Below are positions 1 through 7,250 of a DNA stretch of 64,000 bases, piece after piece; the stretch's first letter is position 1, and each line of letters opens with the position of its first letter. The stretch is from positions 31,718-95,717 of the forward strand of contig JAILIG010000133.1 of assembly GCA_024695445.1 (NCBI GenBank). Reading direction: 5' to 3'. Under the pieces are notes generated by a model, which was not told the origin of the DNA, made no database searches, and saw only the letters and a program-made list of their open reading frames with translations. Source of the DNA: Oscillospiraceae bacterium. Lineage in GTDB: Bacteria > Bacillota > Clostridia > Oscillospirales > Ruminococcaceae. A program made the position numbers and the translations under genes.

Positions 1-9
1 AAGCGAAAC

Positions 10-57
10 GCACAATGGGGTGCATGATGCTGAAAGCTCAGCTCATGCCCCCTTTTT
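10..57 (+). promoter_or_regulatory. ANTAR-type attenuator leader of amt-PII
   Basis: Two small hairpins have six-base loops. P1 is GCAC-AATGGG-GTGC (10-23) and P2 is GCTG-AAAGCT-CAGC (29-42). Both loops have A at position 1 and G at position 4, the recognition pattern known for ANTAR antiterminators. An intrinsic terminator pairs 17-27 with 43-52 (one bulged T) and is followed by five T. Its 5' arm starts inside the P1 loop, so P1 and the terminator cannot form together. The promoter lies before the window. Control by the ANTAR protein at 34789 is inferred. Confidence 0.7.
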
Positions 58-83
58 CGTTTCAAAAGCGAGGAGAGATTATC

Positions 84-1823
84 ATGCAGGAAATGTTGCA
101 GACTGTGGACAGCGAGATCTTTGCGGTCTGGTTTTTGATCGGCGCAGCGCTCGTGTTCTTCATGCAGGCGGGCTTTGCGATGGTCGAGACGGGCTTTACC
201 CGTGCGAAAAACGCTGCCAACATCATTATGAAAAACCTGATGGACTTCTGTATCGGAACCCCGATGTTTGTCCTGATCGGCTTCGGGCTGTTTCTGGGAG
301 AAGACCTCTGCGGACTGATCGGCAAGCCCGGCTTCGATGTGTTTACCGCTTACGAAAGTTTTGACTGGTCGAATTTCGTGTTCAATCTGGTGTTCTGCGC
401 GACCGCCGCAACGATTGTTTCGGGCGCGATGGCAGAGCGCACCAAGTTCCTTTCCTATTGTGTGTATTCCGGCATCATCAGCGCGCTGGTCTATCCGATT
501 GAAGCGCACTGGATCTGGGGCGGCGGCTGGCTCAGTCAGCTCGGCTTCCACGATTTTGCAGGCTCTTGCGCGATTCACATGGTCGGCGGTATCTCCGCAC
601 TGATCGGCGCAAAGATTCTGGGACCGCGTATCGGCAAGTTCAGCAAGAAGTCTGACGGCAGTGTGCAGCCGAATGCAATTCCCGGCCACAACCTGACGCT
701 CGGCGCACTGGGATGTTTCATCCTCTGGTTCGGCTGGTACGGCTTCAACGGTGCGGCATGTACGAGCACCGGCCAGCTGGCATCCGTCTTTGTCACGACG
801 ACGATCGCGCCGGCGGTTGCAACCGTCACCTGTATGATCTTCACATGGGTGAAGTACGGCAAGCCTGATGTTTCGATGTGCCTGAACGCATCGCTGGCCG
901 GTCTGGTCGGCATTACGGCGGGCTGCGATGTCATGGATGTTGCCGGTGCCGGCATCGTCGGCATCGTCTCCGGCTTGCTGGTCTGCTTCGGTGTGTGGCT
1001 GCTCGACTATGTGCTGCATATTGACGATCCGGTCGGTGCAGTCGCCGTCCACATGATGAACGGCATCTGGGGCACGCTTGCGGTCGGCCTGTTTGCGACG
1101 ACATCTGCGCCTGCAAACGAAACCATGACCGGTCTGTTCTACGGCGGCGGCTTTGCGCTGCTGGGCAAGCAGCTGCTCGGCTTTGTGTCGGTTGCCGGCT
1201 GGACGGCCGTCACGATGACCGTTGTGTTCCTGGCCATCAAGCATACCATTGGCCTGCGTGCAACGGAGCAGGAGGAAATCCTCGGCATGGACGCGACGGA
1301 GCACGGTCTGGTCAGCTCCTATGCAGACTTTATGCCGGCGATGAACGAGGCCGCGATTGCGGGCTATGTCAAGGGCGATGCCAAGCGTGTTGAGCAGGTC
1401 CCGGCAGCAGAGGCGGTCCCGGTCGAGAACAACATCCCGAACGATGTCAAGGCACCGAAGATGACCAAGATTGCGGTGGTGTTCAATCAGGAGAAGCTGC
1501 ATCACTTCATTCACGCGATGGAGCGCATCGGCATCACGGGCGTGACGGTCACAAATGTCATGGGCTGCGGCATCCAGAAGTCGAACAGCTATTACCGCGG
1601 CGCGAAAATGAGCGCGACGCTGCATCCGAAGATCAAGGCAGAAATCGTTGTCTGCAAGGTGCCGGTCGATACCGTTGTGAAGACGGCGCGTGAGGTGCTG
1701 TATACCGGTCAGGTCGGCGACGGCAAGATCTTCATTTATCCGGTGGAAAAGGTCATCAAGGTGCGGACGGGTTCCGTGAACTATGATGCACTCCAGAGTG
1801 AGGAGCTGCCGGAAGCAAATTAA
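84..1823 (+). CDS. amt: Ammonium transporter fused to a PII signalling domain
   Basis: A 579-residue inner-membrane protein that conducts ammonium. Residues 1 to about 420 form the Amt/Rh channel with about eleven membrane helices and the two pore-histidine segments AIHMVGG and AVHMMNGIWG. A Pro/Glu-rich linker follows, and residues 460-579 are a complete GlnB/GlnK-like PII domain with the B-loop GQVGDGKIF. PII normally docks on the pore as a separate protein, so here the gate is covalently attached. The T-loop reads YRGAKM where enteric PII has YRGAEY, so the uridylylated tyrosine is absent and control is probably by ADP/ATP/2-oxoglutarate only. The start follows GAGGAGAG; a longer reading from 15 would cross the leader terminator. 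Confidence 0.95.
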   Translation: MQEMLQTVDSEIFAVWFLIGAALVFFMQAGFAMVETGFTRAKNAANIIMKNLMDFCIGTPMFVLIGFGLFLGEDLCGLIGKPGFDVFTAYESFDWSNFVFNLVFCATAATIVSGAMAERTKFLSYCVYSGIISALVYPIEAHWIWGGGWLSQLGFHDFAGSCAIHMVGGISALIGAKILGPRIGKFSKKSDGSVQPNAIPGHNLTLGALGCFILWFGWYGFNGAACTSTGQLASVFVTTTIAPAVATVTCMIFTWVKYGKPDVSMCLNASLAGLVGITAGCDVMDVAGAGIVGIVSGLLVCFGVWLLDYVLHIDDPVGAVAVHMMNGIWGTLAVGLFATTSAPANETMTGLFYGGGFALLGKQLLGFVSVAGWTAVTMTVVFLAIKHTIGLRATEQEEILGMDATEHGLVSSYADFMPAMNEAAIAGYVKGDAKRVEQVPAAEAVPVENNIPNDVKAPKMTKIAVVFNQEKLHHFIHAMERIGITGVTVTNVMGCGIQKSNSYYRGAKMSATLHPKIKAEIVVCKVPVDTVVKTAREVLYTGQVGDGKIFIYPVEKVIKVRTGSVNYDALQSEELPEAN

Positions 1824-1857
1824 GACATCATCTTAACATCTCATTTCCTTACAAAGC

Positions 1858-1891
1858 GGCGGGGGCACAGTTTTCGGACTGTGCCCTTGCC
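1858..1891 (+). terminator. Strong hairpin after amt-PII
   Basis: A 13-bp stem (1858-1870 with 1879-1891, two G-U pairs) closes an 8-base loop just after the amt stop. There is no T-run, so it may act as a 3' stabiliser rather than a complete intrinsic terminator. Confidence 0.5.
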
Positions 1892-1920
1892 GTAAGCCGG
1901 GGCGGGGTACGGCTGCCCGC

Positions 1921-1958
1921 AAAAAAAACGCCGTCTCCCGGACCAGGAAACAGCGTTT
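1921..1958 (-). terminator. Intrinsic terminator of tmk
   Basis: On the minus strand a roughly 12-bp stem with two G-U pairs is followed by eight T (1921-1928). It lies directly after the tmk stop codon. Confidence 0.85.
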
Positions 1959-1963
1959 CAAGC

Positions 1964-2632
1964 TTATGCAAGAGCCGCGTCCGTGACAGAAAGCACTTCC
2001 GCGTGAATGTCATCAATGCTCCGCATGGCGCCGTCCGCGATGCACTCCACCGCGCGCCAGTGCAGGTAATCCGTGCAGTAGTCCGCCGCAAGACGGCACT
2101 GCTTCAGGTAGGGCAGATTGCACTCGTGAATGTCCTTTTTGCCCTCGTCGCCCTCATATCGGCCGGTCATCAGCTTCTGGCTGACCTCCGGATCCACCCG
2201 CAGATAGATCACGGCATCCGGCACCGGCAGACCGAGCTGCTCGTATTCATATTTGAACAGCCAGTCCAGAAAGCCGTTCCACTGTGCTTTTTCGAGCTTT
2301 GCACACTGGTGAATGGCGTTTGATGTGGTGTAGCGGTCGGCGATGATGATGCCGCCCTCGCTGTAAAACTGCTTCCAGTTGAGGTGGAAGCTCGCATAGC
2401 GGTCGATCGCAAAAAAGGTGGATGCCGCATAGGGGTTGACATCGGCCGGATCATTTCCGAACGCGCCGTGCAGATAATCGTCCAGCAGCTTGGCAGCGTC
2501 GCTGCCGTAGTTCGGGAACGACACGCGCATGACACGCGCACCGCGTGCCTTCAGCGTCTCATAGAGCGCTTTGGTTTGCGTTCCCTTGCCGCTGCCGTCC
2601 AGTCCTTCCAGGACAATCAGTTTACCAGTCAT
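1964..2632 (-). CDS. tmk: dTMP kinase
   Basis: Thymidylate kinase of 222 residues, which phosphorylates dTMP to dTDP with ATP in the cytoplasm. The P-loop GLDGSGKGTQ is at about residues 10-19. The substrate-binding DR motif occurs as AIDRYASF and IIADRYTTSNA. The protein is close to the usual family length. It lies about 70 bases downstream of rfbA on the same strand and probably shares its transcript, which links it to dTDP-sugar synthesis through the shared dTTP supply. It ends at a good intrinsic terminator. Confidence 0.93.
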   Translation of the reverse strand: MTGKLIVLEGLDGSGKGTQTKALYETLKARGARVMRVSFPNYGSDAAKLLDDYLHGAFGNDPADVNPYAASTFFAIDRYASFHLNWKQFYSEGGIIIADRYTTSNAIHQCAKLEKAQWNGFLDWLFKYEYEQLGLPVPDAVIYLRVDPEVSQKLMTGRYEGDEGKKDIHECNLPYLKQCRLAADYCTDYLHWRAVECIADGAMRSIDDIHAEVLSVTDAALA

Positions 2633-2703
2633 ATCAAATTCCGGGAGCAGCTCCCGTCTCCATTTTCATTGAATAGCCGGATTCCCCGGAGAAAAGCTCC
2701 CGC

Positions 2704-3576
2704 TCAGTCTTCCAGCAGCGAGAGGATATATTTGCCGTAATCGGTCTGCTGGAGCTTCTCGCCGAGCTGCTTGAGCTGCTGGTCGCTGATGAAGCCCTTG
2801 CGCCATGCGATTTCCTCGATGCAGGAGATATAAAAACCCTGCAGCTCCTGAACGGTCTTGACAAAGCCGCTGGCCTTGTGCATTCCCTTCGGGGTGCCGG
2901 TGTCAAACCAGGTCATGCCGCGGCGCATTGTGGTCACATGGAGCTTGCCGGCATCGAGGTAGACCTGATTGACGGCGGTGATTTCGAGCTCTCCGCGGGC
3001 AGAGGGCTGAATGCTCTTTGCAATTTCGATGACATTGTTGTCGTAGAAATACAGGCCGGGGATTGCGAAATTGGATTTCGGCTTTTCGGGCTTCTCCTCG
3101 ATGGAGAGCACCTTGCCGTTCTCGTCAAATTCGACGACGCCGAACTCACGCGGGTTCTTGACGGGATAGCCGAAGACGGTCGCGCTGCCCTTTTCGACGC
3201 GGCGCTTTGCGCGTCCGAGGGTTTCGGAGAAGGTGTTGCCGTAGAAGACATTGTCGCCGAGTGCAAGACAAACGCTGTCCTCGCCGATGAACTGCTCGCC
3301 GACCAAAAAGGCGTCTGCCAGGCCGCGCGGATGCTCCTGCACGGCGTACTGGATATTGAGGCCGAGCTGGGAGCCGTCGCCGAACAGCTGCTGATAGCCG
3401 GCAATGTCACGGGGCGTGGAGATAATCAGAATGTCGCGGATCTCTGCCAGCAGCAGCGTGGAGAGCGGGTAGTAGACCAGCGGCTTGTCATAAATCGGCA
3501 GCAGCTGCTTGCTGACTGCGATGGTATTCGGATACAGTCTGGTTCCGGCGCCGCCGGCCAGAATAATGCCCTTCAT
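2704..3576 (-). CDS. rfbA: Glucose-1-phosphate thymidylyltransferase
   Basis: Makes dTDP-glucose from glucose-1-phosphate and dTTP, the first step of dTDP-rhamnose synthesis for surface polysaccharide. The nucleotidyltransferase signature GIILAGGAGTRLYP lies at the N-terminus, followed by SKQLLPIYDKP. Length is about 290 residues, normal for RfbA/RmlA. I chose the ATG at 3576, since MKGII is the usual family start and AGAGGTG lies ten bases upstream. An alternative ATG at 3585 adds three residues. rfbB, rfbC and rfbD are not in the window. A consensus promoter lies about 110 bases upstream. Confidence 0.93.
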   Translation of the reverse strand: MKGIILAGGAGTRLYPNTIAVSKQLLPIYDKPLVYYPLSTLLLAEIRDILIISTPRDIAGYQQLFGDGSQLGLNIQYAVQEHPRGLADAFLVGEQFIGEDSVCLALGDNVFYGNTFSETLGRAKRRVEKGSATVFGYPVKNPREFGVVEFDENGKVLSIEEKPEKPKSNFAIPGLYFYDNNVIEIAKSIQPSARGELEITAVNQVYLDAGKLHVTTMRRGMTWFDTGTPKGMHKASGFVKTVQELQGFYISCIEEIAWRKGFISDQQLKQLGEKLQQTDYGKYILSLLED

Positions 3577-3692
3577 TGAGATCATGCACCTCTTTCCTGT
3601 TCTTCCGGCTGTAAAGCTTGCAGTGCGTCACAATAATTGACTGACCGGAATCCGGTTCCGGCGAGTGCGCAGCACGCATACAATACATTTGT

Positions 3693-3721
3693 ATTATATC
3701 ACATCTATGGGAAAAAATCAA
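3693..3721 (-). promoter_or_regulatory. Sigma-A promoter for rfbA-tmk
   Basis: Read on the minus strand: -35 TTGATT (3716-3721), 17-base spacer, -10 TATAAT (3693-3698). The transcript would start near 3686. Confidence 0.8.
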
Positions 3722-3863
3722 GCATCAAACGGGAGAGAAGCCGAAATTGTGACAAATTTGTGAATAGTGCTGATATTTCATACAACTCCTTTGTGAAGAA
3801 TGGTGAAGCGGGGCGCAGAAAAGGCAGACGGTTTTCCTATTTTTTGCGGCCGGCCGCAGCATG

Positions 3864-3895
3864 AAAAAACGGGCACAGCGCAGTGCTGTGCCCGT
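3864..3895 (-). terminator. Intrinsic terminator of mscL
   Basis: A perfect 11-bp stem (3869-3879 with 3885-3895), 5-base loop and a six-T tail on the minus strand, right after the mscL stop. The stretch from here to the rfbA promoter (3896-3907 excepted) holds no gene. Confidence 0.9.
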
Positions 3896-3907
3896 TCCGG
3901 AACCGGT

Positions 3908-4336
3908 TTATTTCTGATCCTTGAGCAAATCGCGGATCTCGGAGAGAAGAACCTCTTCGTTGGAGGGCTTCGGCGGCTCTGCCGGTGCCTCGTCCTTCTT
4001 GCGCTTCAGCTTGTTCACGGCCTTGATGATCATGAACAGAGCGAATGCGGTCAGCAGGAAGGTGATGATAGCGGTGATGAATGAACCGAAACGGATCACC
4101 GGATGATTGCCCCACGGCACAACCCAGTTGAGCGAATTGAAGTTCAGTCCGACGAGGATAGTGCCGATGAGCGGCATCAGGATATCGTCAACGAGCGAGC
4201 TCACGATCGCGGTGAACGCGCCGCCGATGATGATACCGACTGCCATGTCCATTACATTGCCCTTGGAGATGAACTCCTTGAACTCGGTAATGAAGCCCTT
4301 GCTCTTCTGTGTGAGATTATTGTCTGCCATTTTCAT
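3908..4336 (-). CDS. mscL: Large-conductance mechanosensitive channel
   Basis: A 142-residue inner-membrane channel that opens under membrane tension and releases solutes on hypo-osmotic shock. The family hallmark is FISKGNVMDMAVGIIIGGAF in TM1. TM2 covers about residues 75-103. A charged C-terminal helix (SEIRDLL) forms the cytoplasmic bundle. Length is typical. Two starts six bases apart (4336, 4330) both have AAAGGA-type ribosome sites upstream. It is monocistronic between its own promoter and terminator. Confidence 0.95.
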   Translation of the reverse strand: MKMADNNLTQKSKGFITEFKEFISKGNVMDMAVGIIIGGAFTAIVSSLVDDILMPLIGTILVGLNFNSLNWVVPWGNHPVIRFGSFITAIITFLLTAFALFMIIKAVNKLKRKKDEAPAEPPKPSNEEVLLSEIRDLLKDQK

Positions 4337-4377
4337 ACATCCTTTCCTTTTTGCAGCAAAGCTGCTTGATTATCTAT

Positions 4378-4406
4378 ATTATACCATAACTGCTAAAAAA
4401 ATGCAC
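4378..4406 (-). promoter_or_regulatory. Promoter of mscL (extended -10)
   Basis: Minus-strand TATAAT (4378-4383) preceded by TGG gives an extended -10 element. The -35 region is poor (GTGCAT at 17 bases). Confidence 0.6.
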
Positions 4407-4461
4407 TTGTGAATAGTCACGAATCTGCACTGCGTTTCATCGGGACGATTCGGAAAAATGC

Positions 4462-4497
4462 ACAAAAACGGAACGGAATCCCCGTGCAGAACCGTTC
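4462..4497 (-). terminator. Weak terminator of the zinc-ribbon gene
   Basis: A 6-bp stem GAACGG/CCGTTC with a long loop and a T-run on the minus strand, just past the stop at 4505. Confidence 0.4.
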
Positions 4498-4504
4498 TGT
4501 TTAT

Positions 4505-4759
4505 TCAGACGGGATGTTCTGCCGCACCGCCGAAAAGCTCCGTGTCGGCCGGTGGCCCGGACTTTTGTTCGGGCGTGTCGGACTTTGTCTCAGGGCGCCG
4601 CAGCCGGACAGGCTGATTGAGGACGGTGCGCAGCTTTTGTCCGGCATCGGCCGCACGCTGCTTCACCGACTGACTTTTGAGCGGCTCTAAATCGGCTCCG
4701 CAGACCACACAGAAGCTGTGTCTGGTCTCGACCGGTTCGCCGCAGTTCGGACACCGCAT
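4505..4759 (-). CDS. Small zinc-ribbon protein
   Basis: An 84-residue protein with an N-terminal four-cysteine zinc ribbon: C3-x2-C6 and C17-x2-C20 (CPNC and CVVC). The remaining ~60 residues are polar, rich in Pro and charged residues, probably unstructured, with no membrane segment. Such zinc ribbons are common at the ends of Firmicute membrane and regulatory proteins, but no function can be assigned. The ATG at 4759 fits the GGGGTG ribosome site better than the GTG six bases upstream. Confidence 0.6.
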   Translation of the reverse strand: MRCPNCGEPVETRHSFCVVCGADLEPLKSQSVKQRAADAGQKLRTVLNQPVRLRRPETKSDTPEQKSGPPADTELFGGAAEHPV

Positions 4760-4926
4760 CGGCACACCCCGCTTTCCATCAATTTATCACATCCGTATCA
4801 CCGGAACGACACTATCAGCATAGCACAATCGTCCGGAAAAGTCAATCGGAGCGGTCGAACTTCGTAAAAGATGTCAATGTTTCTTATAGAATTCTGTGCA
4901 TAATAAACGAAGTGTGCGGAAAGCAC

Positions 4927-4956
4927 TTCAAAAAGGGAAAAAGACTGTGTTATAAT
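4927..4956 (+). promoter_or_regulatory. Promoter of the VanY-like gene
   Basis: -35 TTCAAA, 18-base spacer, -10 TATAAT (4951-4956). A start near 4962 rules out the most upstream start codon at 4912 and supports a downstream start. Confidence 0.55.
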
Positions 4957-4998
4957 GGAAACACTGGATACAGCCACTCTGCGCGGCGTACCCCCGTT

Positions 4999-6096
4999 TT
5001 GCCGTGCAAACACTGCGGAAAGGAGTTTGCAGACAGAACCGTCTGCATCAATCAGATTATGGCAGATTACCGTTCGACCGGAAAGGAGCTTCGGAAGTCC
5101 CCCAAGGGACTGATCGCCGGACTGATCGCGCTGACGCTTTTAGGGCTCTGCGGATACGGCGTCTACCGGGTTGCCGACGGAATGAGAAAACTGGATTCGC
5201 TGACGGTTTCCGGCAGCGGAACAGAGATCTCCGTGCCGGAGTTCAGCGAGATTGCCGGCACAGAACCGGAAAGCAAAATCATCTATGCCTACGAATCGGC
5301 ATTCAGCTCCGAGGTACACAGCGGCCCGCTGATGCTTGTCAACCGGGACTTTGCGACCGAGGATCTTGAGAGCGGGCTGATTTCGATGTTCTCGAAGAAA
5401 ACGGACAGCTACGGGCTGAAGGACACGAGCCTGCAGCTTCTGGAGGAACCGCTCAACGCTTTCAACGCAATGGCGGATGCCTTCCACAAGGAGCTGAACG
5501 GCGAAAAGCTGCTGGTCACGGGCGCATACCGCTCGAAGGCGGACCAGCGGAAGATTTATACCGCATCGCTGTCGAACAAGGCGTCCGGCGCTGCAGTGGC
5601 AGCAATGGCAGGCTTCAGCGATTACGAGACCGGCTGCTCCGTCAGCCTGACCGTCATGCGCGACGGGCAGTATCTCGATCTGGGCGGCGCAGACTGTGAG
5701 CAGGAGCGTGCATGGTTTGCCGCAAACGCCGCAAAATACGGGTTTATCCTGCGGTATCCGGAGGACAAGACCGAGCGGACGGGCTTCCCGTATGAAGCGG
5801 GACATTACCGCTATGTGGGACCGGTTCACGCGCTGTATATGTACGGGACGGGGCTTTGTCTGGAGGAATATCTGACGAAGCTGCGGGAATACACTTATGC
5901 GGCGCAGCATCTGACCGTGCCGGACGCGCACGGCAAGGCATTTGAGATTTTCTTCGTGCCGCTGGAGCAGGCGGATACCGGAACGGTGGATGTGCCGGTG
6001 CCGACGGATGTGCCGTATCAGCGCTCCGGAAACAATGTAGACGGCTTTGTCATCACGGTGGAGACCGGAGAGGACTATCAGCCGCAGACGGAATAA
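4999..6096 (+). CDS. VanY-family D,D-carboxypeptidase homologue lacking zinc ligands
   Basis: A membrane-anchored protein of about 365 residues. From the TTG at 4999 it has a short zinc-knuckle (C3, C6, C16), one membrane helix (about 36-58) and an extracytoplasmic VanY-like domain (about 150-300). VanY enzymes trim D-Ala from peptidoglycan precursors with a zinc site built on SxHxxGxxxD and ExxH. Here the first motif reads SDYETGCSVS, so the His is Tyr209 and the Asp is Ser216. Glu266 and His269 of YEAGHYRYVG remain. It probably binds peptidoglycan or signals rather than cuts. The start is uncertain: ATG 5059 gives a version without the cysteine knuckle, and 4912 lies before the promoter. 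Confidence 0.8.
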   Translation: MPCKHCGKEFADRTVCINQIMADYRSTGKELRKSPKGLIAGLIALTLLGLCGYGVYRVADGMRKLDSLTVSGSGTEISVPEFSEIAGTEPESKIIYAYESAFSSEVHSGPLMLVNRDFATEDLESGLISMFSKKTDSYGLKDTSLQLLEEPLNAFNAMADAFHKELNGEKLLVTGAYRSKADQRKIYTASLSNKASGAAVAAMAGFSDYETGCSVSLTVMRDGQYLDLGGADCEQERAWFAANAAKYGFILRYPEDKTERTGFPYEAGHYRYVGPVHALYMYGTGLCLEEYLTKLREYTYAAQHLTVPDAHGKAFEIFFVPLEQADTGTVDVPVPTDVPYQRSGNNVDGFVITVETGEDYQPQTE

Positions 6097-6108
6097 GCGA
6101 CAAACAGA

Positions 6109-6141
6109 GCCCCTGCCGGTGTGAACGGCGGGGGCCTTTTT
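6109..6141 (+). terminator. Intrinsic terminator of the VanY-like gene
   Basis: A 10-bp GC-rich stem (6109-6118 with 6126-6135), 7-base loop, then CTTTTT. Confidence 0.9.
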
Positions 6142-6208
6142 GTCGGGGGGATTTTATGAATGCGGAATGTGGAATGCGGAATGAGGAGTTGCGCGGAGCC
6201 CGCGCCGG

Positions 6209-6312
6209 CATTGATCTAAAGCTCTCCGCCCGGCATCAAAGATGCAATCTTTGATGCGTGAATCACGCAAGCCTTTGAAAAAGCTTGACCGAAGCTTTAA
6301 TTTGGGCTGCCG
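6209..6312 (-). repeat. Dispersed three-hairpin repeat, copy A
   Basis: Read on the minus strand, 6312-6228 aligns over about 85 bases with 25108-25190, at roughly 85 per cent identity by eye. It folds into three consecutive hairpins: AAGCTTTT-TC-AAAGGCTT, GCGTG-ATT-CACGC and CATCAAAGA-TTGCA-TCTTTGATG. The adjoining 6209-6235 matches short fragments at 12023-12042 and 22894-22911. The A+T-rich tract just before it (6157-6185, GAATGCGGAAT repeats) resembles 12165-12200 in inverse orientation. It has no coding capacity. Confidence 0.75.
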
Positions 6313-6320
6313 CAAAGCTT

Positions 6321-6884
6321 TTAAGAAAACAGCTTCGTAATCAGCTTTGCAATCGCCGAAAGCCCGCCGTAGGAGATGAGGCTCATAATTACCGTCGCCA
6401 TAATCAGGCCGAGGAAAATCGCCGGCACGGACTTCTTGCGGCTGACATGAAGCAGCGCCGCAATCATGCTGCCCGTCCAGGCACCCGTTCCCGGCAGCGG
6501 AATGCCCACAAACAGCAGCAGCCCGATGAACTCATACTGCCGGATCGTCTGGGCCTTCTTGCCCGTCGCCCGCGCCTTGAGCCAGAGCGCAAACTTCCGC
6601 AGAAACCCGATTTTGCACTGCTCCGCCCACGAGAGCAGCTTCTCGATGAACAGCAGGATAAACGGAATCGGCAGGATGTTTCCCAGAATGCAGAACCCGA
6701 TCGCCGTCCACATCGGAATGTCGAGCAGAGCCGCGGCGAGCAGGCCGCCGCGCAGCTCCAGCACGGGAATCATGGAAATAATGAAAATGACCGCGAGGGG
6801 CGGCAGCCCGCCGAGCATGGAAGTCAGCTTTCTGGCAAGCTCCTCCGTGCCGCCGGCGGCAAAAAGCAGTGGAAACAGTGTCAT
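6321..6884 (-). CDS. Small multidrug-export-family membrane protein
   Basis: A 187-residue integral membrane protein with about four to five hydrophobic helices. It matches the putative small multidrug export family (COG2426/PF06695) by PVLELRGG in the first half and the signature GIPLPGTGAWTGS. Substrate and transport role are not established for the family. The start has AGAGGT nine bases upstream and a consensus promoter about 100 bases upstream. It is monocistronic, convergent with the VanY-like gene, with repeat copy A between them. Confidence 0.8.
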   Translation of the reverse strand: MTLFPLLFAAGGTEELARKLTSMLGGLPPLAVIFIISMIPVLELRGGLLAAALLDIPMWTAIGFCILGNILPIPFILLFIEKLLSWAEQCKIGFLRKFALWLKARATGKKAQTIRQYEFIGLLLFVGIPLPGTGAWTGSMIAALLHVSRKKSVPAIFLGLIMATVIMSLISYGGLSAIAKLITKLFS

Positions 6885-6980
6885 ATACGGATACCTCTTG
6901 CATCGTGCGCCGCAGCGGAACCGCGGCGGGATTATCGGAAATCAGTCCGCCGTGCAGAATCCGGCACGGCAGTATGGTCT

Positions 6981-7009
6981 ATTATCCCATAAAAGTGCGC
7001 CCCCGTCAA
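6981..7009 (-). promoter_or_regulatory. Promoter of the small exporter gene
   Basis: Minus strand: -35 TTGACG (7004-7009), 17-base spacer, -10 GATAAT (6981-6986). Confidence 0.75.
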
Positions 7010-7140
7010 GCACTTCGGGGAAAAATACAGTTTTTGCACAAATTTTAGCGCAATTTTCACCGGAATCGTGGCTTTTTTACAAAAACGACCGGTGCGGAAC
7101 GGCGTTCCTTGCTAAACTGCATAAATCGGAAATGACGGAC

Positions 7141-7169
7141 TTCCTTTTTATGCGGAATTATGATAAAAT
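7141..7169 (+). promoter_or_regulatory. Possible promoter of the ABC operon
   Basis: TTCCTT and TAAAAT, 17 bases apart. The -35 is poor, but nothing better precedes the operon. Confidence 0.35.
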
Positions 7170-7250
7170 GATAGGTAATATGTGTGCGATTGTGCCTTCC
7201 GGCTGTCGGAAAGTACGCCCGCACCCTGAGAGGAAAGGAATGGAAAGTAT

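Noticed and set aside
15..83. N-terminal extension of the amt-PII frame
   Set aside because: It runs through the leader terminator and lacks a ribosome site, while ATG 84 has a good one.
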